From QNFN01 sp033722135 (GTDB lineage Bacteria; Pseudomonadota; Gammaproteobacteria; QNFN01), in assembly GCA_033722135.1 (NCBI GenBank), contig JAWVZO010000137.1, forward strand, positions 1 to 7,105: DNA of 7,105 bases. The letters run 5' to 3'. The notes below the pieces were generated by a model, which ran no database searches, was not told where the DNA came from, and was given only the letters and a program-made list of their open reading frames with translations. The position numbers and the translations under genes are program-made. Below, one piece after another: positions 1-5,023 of the stretch. Every line of letters begins with the position of its first letter. The first letter of the stretch is position 1.

Positions 1-329
1 ACCACCTCGAAGCGGTCCACCGCGAACACGACGAATACCGGACGTGCCTGCACGATCATCCACAGCGCGATCGCCAGCGTGCCCGCCTGGAGCAGCGCGA
101 CGAGGGCCATGTCGAACTTCAGGCCACGTTTCCCGGGCCGGTAGAGGAGCAGCGTCAGCAGCGGACCGGTCGTGATCTGCAGGAGCCAGAGCATGCCCAG
201 CAGACGGACCAGGCCCAGTCCGCGACCGTAGGGCTCGGGGAACCAGGCGAGCCGGACCGCGAGCGAGAGCAGGACCAGCACGGCCACCGTACCCGCGAGG
301 TGGTAGAGAAACGCCCTGCTTCGGCTCAC
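1..329 (-). CDS. TfpX/TfpZ-family type IV pilin accessory membrane protein (3' end outside window)
   Basis: About 109 N-terminal residues are visible; the gene continues off the left edge. The protein begins MSRSRAFLYHLAG and has three hydrophobic segments, at about residues 9-30, 40-64 and 73-97, so it is an inner-membrane protein. The short basic stretch YRPGKRGLKFD between segments two and three, followed by a third helix and then QARPVFVVFAVDRFEVV, is the pattern I recognise from TfpX/TfpZ (FimB-like) accessory proteins, which assist assembly or stability of particular type IV pilins. The GTG start at 329-327 is chosen because GGGAGG (complement of 336-341) lies 6 nt upstream. It is divergent from the catabolic operon and shows no functional link to it. 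In related genomes such genes sit next to a major pilin gene, which would be to the left and is not visible. The family call rests on recalled motif similarity. Confidence 0.8.
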   Translation of the reverse strand, partial: MSRSRAFLYHLAGTVAVLVLLSLAVRLAWFPEPYGRGLGLVRLLGMLWLLQITTGPLLTLLLYRPGKRGLKFDMALVALLQAGTLAIALWMIVQARPVFVVFAVDRFEV

Positions 330-335
330 GTGACG

Positions 336-341
336 CCTCCC
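336..341 (-). promoter_or_regulatory. Ribosome binding site of the pilin accessory gene
   Basis: On the minus strand this reads GGGAGG, 6 nt before a GTG codon. It decides the GTG start, since no ATG occurs nearby in the frame. Confidence 0.7.
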
Positions 342-360
342 GGGGTTGCGCCGACCTGTT

Positions 361-375
361 CATGCCCGACGCATG
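361..375. repeat. Small inverted repeat in the divergent intergenic region (possible operator)
   Basis: CATGC (361-365) and GCATG (371-375) form a perfect 5-bp inverted repeat around a 5-nt spacer. It lies between the divergent pilin accessory gene and the PLP-enzyme operon, about 60 bp upstream of a possible -10 element. A repeat this short can occur by chance, and no regulator gene is present to pair it with. Confidence 0.2.
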
Positions 376-431
376 GTAGCGGATCGTGGGCGCAGATGGC
401 CTCGTCTCGGACGCTGGGGTCGTGCCATCGC

Positions 432-440
432 TGTTATGCT
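432..440 (+). promoter_or_regulatory. Possible extended -10 promoter of the catabolic operon
   Basis: TGTTATGCT fits the extended -10 pattern TGn-TATnnT. It would start transcription near 447, giving a leader of about 25 nt before the GTG at 472. I see no convincing -35 hexamer 16-18 nt upstream, which extended -10 promoters can tolerate. An ATG inside this element (436-438) is in frame with the gene but has no Shine-Dalgarno sequence. Confidence 0.35.
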
Positions 441-471
441 CGGGAGTGCGGCCCCACCGGCGGAGAGCACC

Positions 472-1569
472 GTGGAAGTCATCGACAACCCGTTCCGAGG
501 CAGCGGACTCACGGCGAAAGCCGGGCTCGCGGCGGGACGGGTAGCCGCCGACCCGGCACAGGCCCTTGCCCTGTTCCGCCGCTGCCCCGCCGCCGCCCCG
601 TCGCCACTGCTGGAGATGCCCGGGCTGGCGGCCGCGCTCGGCGTCGGGACCCTGCACCTGAAGGACGAGCGCGAGCGCATGGGGCTCGGCAGCTTCAAGG
701 CGCTGGGCGCGACTCACGCTATCGCGCGTGAGGCGGCACGACTGGCCGACACTCCGGACGGGCCGGCGGCCTGCGACGCGATGGCCGACAGCCTCGAGGG
801 CACGACCTACGCCTGCGCCAGCGCCGGCAACCACGGGCTGTCGGTGGCGACCGGCGCGGCGCATTTCGGCGCCCGGGCGATGATCTACCTGGCGACCACC
901 GTTCCCGAGGCCTTCGCCGAGCGCCTGCGCCGTCGCGGCGCGACCGTGGTGCGCGCCGGCGACGACTACGAGGCGAGCATGGCCGCTGCGGCCGCGGACG
1001 CCGAGGCGAACGGCTGGATCCTGCTCTCCGACTCGTCGTGGCCGGGCTACACGGAGCTGCCGACCCGGGTCATGGAGGGCTACCTGATCATGGGTGCCGA
1101 GGTCGTCGACGCCCTGGACGAACCGCCCGGCCACATCTTCCTGCAGGCAGGCGTCGGCGGCCTGGCCGCGGCGATGACGGCACTGTTCCGCGCACGCTGG
1201 GGCGACGCGCCGAAGATCGTCGTCGTGGAGCCGCGCGCCGCGCCCGCCCTGATGGACAGCATCCGCGCGGGACGGCCCGTCGCGGCACGGGGGGCTGCCT
1301 CGTCGATGGGGCGACTCGACTGCAAGGAGCCCTCGCACCTCGCGCTGGCCGAACTGGCGCGCCACGCGGATTACTTCGTCACCATCGACGACCCCCAATG
1401 CGCGGAGACGGTGGAGCTGCTGGAGCACCACGGCATCACGACCACGCCCTCGGGCGCCGCCGGCGTCGCCGGACTGCACCATGCGTCCGCATCCCGCGAG
1501 CGGCTGGGACTCTCCGGAGCGAGCCGCGTGCTCGCCTTCGTCACCGAGGGGCCGGAGGGGGCCGCGTGA
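472..1569 (+). CDS. PLP-dependent ammonia-lyase/dehydratase, diaminopropionate ammonia-lyase (DpaL/YgeX) family
   Basis: A 365-residue fold-type II PLP enzyme; known family members turn 2,3-diaminopropionate into pyruvate and ammonia. KDERERMGLGSFKALGA holds the Schiff-base lysine K76. SAGNHG (117-122) is the PLP-ring loop, AGVGG (226-230) the phosphate-binding glycine loop, and PSGAAG (S327) the C-terminal cofactor motif. DSSWPGY (from D187) and LDCKEP are typical of DpaL rather than threonine dehydratase. With GTG 472 as start, K76 and D187 fall close to the E. coli active-site positions Lys77 and Asp189 as I recall them. GGAG (462-465) lies 6 nt upstream. The frame stays open to an ATG at 346, but that 42-residue extension is Arg-rich and looks untranslated. 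The residue matching E. coli Asp120 is A118, as in threonine-dehydratase or serine-racemase loops, so the substrate may differ from diaminopropionate. It is the first gene of the operon and its stop overlaps the next start. Confidence 0.85.
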   Translation: MEVIDNPFRGSGLTAKAGLAAGRVAADPAQALALFRRCPAAAPSPLLEMPGLAAALGVGTLHLKDERERMGLGSFKALGATHAIAREAARLADTPDGPAACDAMADSLEGTTYACASAGNHGLSVATGAAHFGARAMIYLATTVPEAFAERLRRRGATVVRAGDDYEASMAAAAADAEANGWILLSDSSWPGYTELPTRVMEGYLIMGAEVVDALDEPPGHIFLQAGVGGLAAAMTALFRARWGDAPKIVVVEPRAAPALMDSIRAGRPVAARGAASSMGRLDCKEPSHLALAELARHADYFVTIDDPQCAETVELLEHHGITTTPSGAAGVAGLHHASASRERLGLSGASRVLAFVTEGPEGAA

Positions 1570-2732
1570 CCGCGCCGGTCACTCCAGGGATCGACCTCGC
1601 CGGGTTGACGGACTTCCGCCACGCGCTCCACCGGCGCCCCGAGACCGGCTTCGACGTCACCGCCACCGCGCGTGTCGTCGCGGACCGGCTGGCGGACGCG
1701 GGGCTGGAGGTCGCGACCGGGGTCGGCGGAAGCGGTGTGGTGGCGACGCTGCGGCGTGGCTCCGGAGGCGGCGCGGTCGGGCTGCGCGCCGACCTCGACG
1801 CGCTGCCGATCACGGAGCAGAACGACTTCGCCTATCGTTCCACGGTCGACGGCGTCTTCCACGGCTGCGGCCACGATGGCCACGCCACCATGCTGCTGGG
1901 CGCCGCGCTCGCCCTCGCCGGCCGCGATGACATCGCGACCACGGTGCACTTCATATTCCAGCCCGACGAGGAGAACGGGCGCGGGGCGCGGGCGATGATC
2001 GACGACGGCCTGTTCGAGCGCTTCCCGATGGACGCGGTCTTCGGCCTGCACAACCTCCCTGGCCTCCCGGTCGGCGCGTTCGCGACCCGGACCGGCGCGC
2101 TGACCGCCTTCGAGGAGCTGTTCGAGATCGTGATCCACGGCCGGGGCGGCCATGCCTCGGCGCCGCACAAGGTCGTCGACCCGTTGGTGGCCGGCGCGGA
2201 AACGGTCACCGCGTTGCAGAGCGTCGTGGCCCGTGCGCTCCCGCCGCACGATCACGGCGTGGTGTCGGTCACCGAGTTCGTCACCGACGGCGCGCGCAAC
2301 GTGATCCCGAGCACCGTGACCATCCGCGGCGACGTGCGCGGCTACGACGACGGCGTGAGCCGGACCGTCGAGCGACGGCTGCGCGAGATCAGCGAGGGGG
2401 TGGCGTCGGCCCATGGCGCCGCGGCCACGCTCACCTACGCGCGGGAATTCGAGCCGACGGTCAACACCGCAGGTGAGGTCGGGTGCGTCGCCGCGGCGGT
2501 GCGTTCGATCCCCGGCGCGACCGTCGACCCGGACTGCGCCCGGGTCGGCTTCTCGGAGGACTTCGCCCAGTTCCTGAAATACCGGCCTGGCTGTTTCGTC
2601 CTGATGGGCAACGGCGAGGGTCCGCACCACGGCGCCACGCTGCACAACCCCCGCTACGACTTCAACGACGCCGCGCTGCCTTACGGGATCGCCTACTGGA
2701 CGACGCTGGTCGAGACCTGGGTCCGGGAGTGA
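1566..2732 (+). CDS. M20D-family amidohydrolase / N-acyl-amino-acid deacylase (hippurate hydrolase-like)
   Basis: A 388-residue metal-dependent hydrolase of the M20D branch (hippurate hydrolase, IAA-amino acid hydrolase, aminoacylase), which cleaves the amide of N-acylated amino acids. Full-length for the family. Metal and catalytic residues are all visible: C101 and H103 in GCGHDGH, E135-E136 in QPDEEN, H162 in GLHNLPG, and H360 near the C-terminus in HHGATLHNP. GRGGHASAPH marks the inserted dimerisation/lid domain with its conserved active-site histidine. The N-terminal LTDFRHALHRRPETGFD is also typical of the branch. There is no signal peptide, so it acts in the cytoplasm. GTG 1566 overlaps the upstream stop by 4 nt (GTGA), and GGAGG at 1554-1558 sits 7 nt before it, a strong Shine-Dalgarno inside the previous gene. 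In context it probably removes an acyl group to release a free amino acid for a neighbouring enzyme. The exact acyl group and amino acid cannot be read from sequence. Confidence 0.88.
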   Translation: MTAPVTPGIDLAGLTDFRHALHRRPETGFDVTATARVVADRLADAGLEVATGVGGSGVVATLRRGSGGGAVGLRADLDALPITEQNDFAYRSTVDGVFHGCGHDGHATMLLGAALALAGRDDIATTVHFIFQPDEENGRGARAMIDDGLFERFPMDAVFGLHNLPGLPVGAFATRTGALTAFEELFEIVIHGRGGHASAPHKVVDPLVAGAETVTALQSVVARALPPHDHGVVSVTEFVTDGARNVIPSTVTIRGDVRGYDDGVSRTVERRLREISEGVASAHGAAATLTYAREFEPTVNTAGEVGCVAAAVRSIPGATVDPDCARVGFSEDFAQFLKYRPGCFVLMGNGEGPHHGATLHNPRYDFNDAALPYGIAYWTTLVETWVRE

Positions 2733-3907
2733 ACGACGCGCCGCCCAGGGGGTTCCCCGACGCCGAGTTCGCCGACCGCGTCACGCGCGCCCAGGAACTG
2801 ATGGCCGCGAAGGGCCTCGACGCGCTGCTGCTGACCACCGAGCCGGAAGTGCGCTACTTCACCGGTTTCCTGACCCTGTTCTGGCAGAGCCCGACACGCC
2901 CCTGGTTCCTGCTCCTCCCGGCCTCGGGCAAGCCGGTGGCCGTGGTCCCCGGAATCGGCGCGCCGGTCATGGCGCGCACCTGGATCGACGACATCCGCAG
3001 CTGGCCGGCACCGGTGCCGGACGACGACGGCATCACCCTCCTCACCGAAGCCGTGCACGACTGCGGCGCGGCGCGCGGGCGCATCGGCGTGCCGATGGGT
3101 CCGGAGACCACGCTGCGCATGCCGCTCGCGGACTACGCACGCCTCCAGCGCGGCCTGGCGGACGCCGAGTTCGTCGACGCGACCGACGTGGTGCGCACGC
3201 TGCGCATGGTCAAGTCCGAGGCGGAGATCGCCAAGATCGCCCACGCCTGCACCATCGCCTCGGACGCGTTCGACGCACTGCCGGACCGCATCCGCGCGGG
3301 ACAGCCTCTCGTTGAGGTATTCCGCGCCTTCCGCATCGCGCTCCTCGAGGCCGGCGCCGACGACGTCCCGTACCTCGTCGGGGCCTCCGCTCCGGGCGGC
3401 TACGACGACGTGATCTCGCCGCCGGACGTCCGCCCGCTGACCCCCGGCGACGTGCTCATGCTCGACACCGGAGCGACCTTCGACGGCTACCACTGCGACT
3501 TCGACCGCAACTTCGCCATCGGCCACGCCGACGACGACGCCCGGCATGCCTACACCACCCTCTACCACGCGACCGAGGCCGGCCTCGCGGCCTGTGTGCC
3601 CGGGGCGACCAGCGCCGACCTGTTCCGCGTGATGCGCGACGAGATCGCCCGCGCCGGCTACCGCGCCGGGAACGTCGGCCGCTTCGGCCACGGGCTCGGC
3701 ATGCAGCTGACCGAGTGGCCCTCGCACACGGCCCTCGACGACACGGAGATCTCCGCCGGCATGGTCCTGACCCTGGAGCCCGGCCTCGAGATCGCGCCGG
3801 GGCGCGGCATGGTCCACGAGGAGAACCTGGTGGTGCGCGTGGACGGTCCGGAGTTGCTGAGCCGCCGCGCCGCGCCGGAGTTGCCGGTGGTGCCGGGCGG
3901 CCGCTGA
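2729..3907 (+). CDS. M24-family metallohydrolase (creatinase/Xaa-Pro peptidase-like)
   Basis: A 392-residue protein with the two-domain creatinase/prolidase layout: N-terminal domain at about 10-140 (AQELMAAKGLDALLLTT, then VRYFTGF) and C-terminal pita-bread domain at about 150-385. All five dinuclear-metal ligands are present: D246 (LDTG), D257 (11 residues on), H321 (FGHGLG), E350 (LEPG) and E365 (HEEN). Two accessory histidines usual in M24 peptidases are not: the HE of GHGxGxxxHE is T328-E329 here, and the histidine before the metal domain aligns ungapped with I229. This points to a subgroup that may not be a peptidase; creatinase and ectoine hydrolase DoeA show that M24 folds also attack C-N bonds of small molecules. 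As I recall DoeA lacks the metal ligands, so this is not simply DoeA. GTG 2729 overlaps the previous stop by 4 nt. Its Shine-Dalgarno (GGGAG, 2725-2729) is too close, so translation probably relies on coupling. Confidence 0.85.
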   Translation: MNDAPPRGFPDAEFADRVTRAQELMAAKGLDALLLTTEPEVRYFTGFLTLFWQSPTRPWFLLLPASGKPVAVVPGIGAPVMARTWIDDIRSWPAPVPDDDGITLLTEAVHDCGAARGRIGVPMGPETTLRMPLADYARLQRGLADAEFVDATDVVRTLRMVKSEAEIAKIAHACTIASDAFDALPDRIRAGQPLVEVFRAFRIALLEAGADDVPYLVGASAPGGYDDVISPPDVRPLTPGDVLMLDTGATFDGYHCDFDRNFAIGHADDDARHAYTTLYHATEAGLAACVPGATSADLFRVMRDEIARAGYRAGNVGRFGHGLGMQLTEWPSHTALDDTEISAGMVLTLEPGLEIAPGRGMVHEENLVVRVDGPELLSRRAAPELPVVPGGR

Positions 3908-4662
3908 TGCGCCTGGACTACACCACCGACCATGGCGCGGCCGCGCGGGCCCGTTTCGGACTCGTGGTGCTGCAGGTCGACGAGACCATCGAGGACGAGT
4001 TTCCACGCCTGGTGGGTCGCGACGGGATCGCCGTGCACTTCACCCGGGTCCGCAGCGGGAAGGAGGTCACCGGGGAGACCCTGGCCGCCCAGGCCGCCGA
4101 CCTGCCGGTGGCCGCGGCGCTGCTGCCGCCCGGCGTGCCCTTCGACGTCATCGGCTACGCCTGCACCTCCGGCGCCACGGTGATCGGGCCTGAGAACGTC
4201 GCGCGGGCCGTGCGCGCCGCGCGCCCAGATGACTTCGCGACGACGCGGGTCACCGATCCCCTGACCGCGGTCGGCGCGGCCTGCCGCGCCCTCGGGGTGC
4301 GCCGGCTCGGCTTCGTGACGCCCTACGTCGCCGAGGTGTCGACGGCCATGCGCACGGCGCTCGAGGCCGACGGCCTGGAGATCGCCGGTTTCGGCTCGTT
4401 CGAGCAGGCCGAGGAGCGCGTCGTCGCACGCATCAGCCCAGGCTCCATCGAACGGGCCGTGGTCGAGGTCGGCCGCTCCGAGCCATGCGACGCGGTGTTC
4501 GTTTCCTGCACCAACGCGCGAACCCTCGACGTCATCGAGACGGCGGAGCAGCGCCTCGGACTGCCGGTGCTGTCGAGCACCCAGGCCCTGGCCTGGCACA
4601 TGTTGCTCCTGGCCGGTATCGAGGCACGCCGGCCGGGGTGCGGCCGGCTCTTCGCCGGTTGA
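3907..4662 (+). CDS. Asp/Glu racemase superfamily protein (maleate isomerase / arylmalonate decarboxylase / EutA-like)
   Basis: A 251-residue cytoplasmic protein, the usual length for maleate cis-trans isomerase and EutA-like proteins. Two cysteines lie where the two-cysteine members carry them: C86 in YACTSGATVIG and C201 in FVSCTNARTLD. FDVIGYACTSG, TRVTDPLTAVGAACRALGVRR, LGFVTPYV and the final LPVLSSTQALAWHMLL are further family features. Having both cysteines suggests isomerase or racemase activity rather than the single-cysteine arylmalonate decarboxylase. The substrate is unknown. EutA of ectoine clusters belongs to the same group and acts with EutB and EutC on hydroxyectoine, a useful but unproven analogy. 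The ATG shares its A with the last base of the previous TGA (1-nt overlap), and only a weak GGGCGG precedes it, so it is translated by coupling. It is the last gene of the operon. Its final codons contain a G+C hairpin (4628-4648). Confidence 0.82.
   Translation: MRLDYTTDHGAAARARFGLVVLQVDETIEDEFPRLVGRDGIAVHFTRVRSGKEVTGETLAAQAADLPVAAALLPPGVPFDVIGYACTSGATVIGPENVARAVRAARPDDFATTRVTDPLTAVGAACRALGVRRLGFVTPYVAEVSTAMRTALEADGLEIAGFGSFEQAEERVVARISPGSIERAVVEVGRSEPCDAVFVSCTNARTLDVIETAEQRLGLPVLSSTQALAWHMLLLAGIEARRPGCGRLFAG
4628..4648 (+). terminator. Strong G+C hairpin at the end of the operon (possible terminator)
   Basis: GCCGGCCG (4628-4635) pairs perfectly with CGGCCGGC (4641-4648) around a 5-nt loop, giving an 8-bp all-G+C stem. 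It lies inside the last codons of the racemase-like gene. Only CTCTTCG follows, with no T-run, so it is not a classical intrinsic terminator. It may pause transcription or protect the mRNA end. Confidence 0.3.
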
Positions 4663-4739
4663 AGGCAGCAGCCGGGCGTCTAGCGGGAACAGCTCGGAAC
4701 ACGCGCGCGACTTACCGCCTGTGCGCCCCTGGTGCATCA

Positions 4740-4792
4740 GCGGGCCACGCCCGCCCATGCCGCACCCGGGATCCGGGCCATCTTCGGCGGGG
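4740..4792 (+). repeat. Cluster of G+C inverted repeats after the operon
   Basis: GCGGGC (4740-4745) pairs with GCCCGC (4749-4754) over a 3-nt loop, and CCCGG (4765-4769) pairs with CCGGG (4773-4777). CCCGCC (4750-4755) can instead pair with GGCGGG (4786-4791), enclosing the second hairpin. The alternative pairings make a folded RNA possible, and the position between two transcription units fits an operon 3' end. There is no T-tract, so a terminator is not demonstrated. The preceding stretch 4663-4739 shows nothing I recognise. Confidence 0.3.
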
Positions 4793-4814
4793 CAATTACC
4801 TAGATATAAACTCA

Positions 4815-4833
4815 AGTTTTTAATAGAAAAACT
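4815..4833. promoter_or_regulatory. A+T-rich inverted repeat upstream of the receptor promoter (UP element or operator)
   Basis: AGTTTTT (4815-4821) and AAAAACT (4827-4833) form a perfect 7-bp inverted repeat around 5 nt. They sit in an A+T-rich island (about 4795-4837) that contrasts sharply with the G+C-rich surroundings. The island ends at the candidate -35 element, where an alpha-CTD-binding UP element or a regulator operator would be expected. It does not match the Fur consensus. Confidence 0.45.
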
Positions 4834-4835
4834 CT

Positions 4836-4864
4836 TTGCCCCATGTACCGATTAGGGTTATCTT
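4836..4864 (+). promoter_or_regulatory. Candidate sigma70 promoter of the TonB-dependent receptor gene
   Basis: TTGCCC (4836-4841) and TATCTT (4859-4864) are separated by exactly 17 nt and each matches 4 of 6 consensus positions. The A+T-rich island lies directly upstream. Transcription would start near 4871, giving a leader of about 150 nt. A second possible -10, TATAAA (4805-4810), is a better hexamer but has no good -35. Confidence 0.45.
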
Positions 4865-4870
4865 CGCCCT

Positions 4871-5023
4871 GGGGGACAACACCAACGGCCAGGAGATTCT
4901 GCACTGCGTAGCGAGTCCATCAGGACGTTACGCGTGCGATCCCCGCAGCGTCGCCATGGTTTCAGGGGAAACGCGTCTGACCGGACTCGACCCCGGTCCA
5001 GATGCAGACGGAGGGGCAGCAGC
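4871..5023 (+). promoter_or_regulatory. Structured 5' leader of the TonB-dependent receptor mRNA
   Basis: Three successive hairpins can form. The first (4906-4933) pairs 4906-4912 with 4927-4933 (7 bp, one G-U) and GTCC (4915-4918) with GGAC (4923-4926), with a 2-nt bulge and an ATCA loop. The second pairs GTTTC (4959-4963) with GAAAC (4968-4972). The third pairs ACCGG (4980-4984) with CCGGT (4993-4997), ending 12 nt before the Shine-Dalgarno. Outer-membrane transporter genes are often controlled through leaders such as cobalamin riboswitches, but I do not find the B12-box. The class is therefore unknown, and regulation is inferred from position and pairing only. Confidence 0.35.
5010..5014 (+). 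promoter_or_regulatory. Ribosome binding site deciding the TTG start of the receptor
   Basis: GGAGG lies 9 nt before TTG 5024. With this start the protein opens with a well-formed signal peptide. No ATG or GTG in the frame gives a comparable N-terminus: the GTG at 5048 would remove the charged n-region. Confidence 0.65.

Noticed and set aside
346..471. N-terminal extension of the PLP enzyme to ATG 346 (or ATG 436)
   Set aside because: The added residues are Arg-rich and unlike the family. Neither ATG has a Shine-Dalgarno sequence, and GTG 472 has GGAG at 6 nt and places the active-site residues close to the positions in E. coli DpaL.
2729..3907. Assignment as ectoine hydrolase DoeA/EutD
   Set aside because: It has all five M24 metal ligands, which as I recall are absent in DoeA, and the neighbouring deacylase is M20 rather than the DoeB type.
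1371..4815. Long open frames on the minus strand opposite the operon (for example 1371-2645, 2693-4006, 3658-4815)
   Set aside because: They mirror the codon-position G+C bias of real genes on the other strand, are rich in Arg, Gly, Ala and Pro, show no family motifs, and overlap genes with intact catalytic residues.
4800..4835. Fur box in the A+T-rich island
   Set aside because: The sequence is A+T-rich with a 7-bp inverted repeat but does not follow the GATAAT-type repeats of the Fur consensus.
4871..5023. Cobalamin riboswitch in the receptor leader
   Set aside because: I could not find the B12-box or the GCCACTG-type core, so only an unclassified structured leader is reported.
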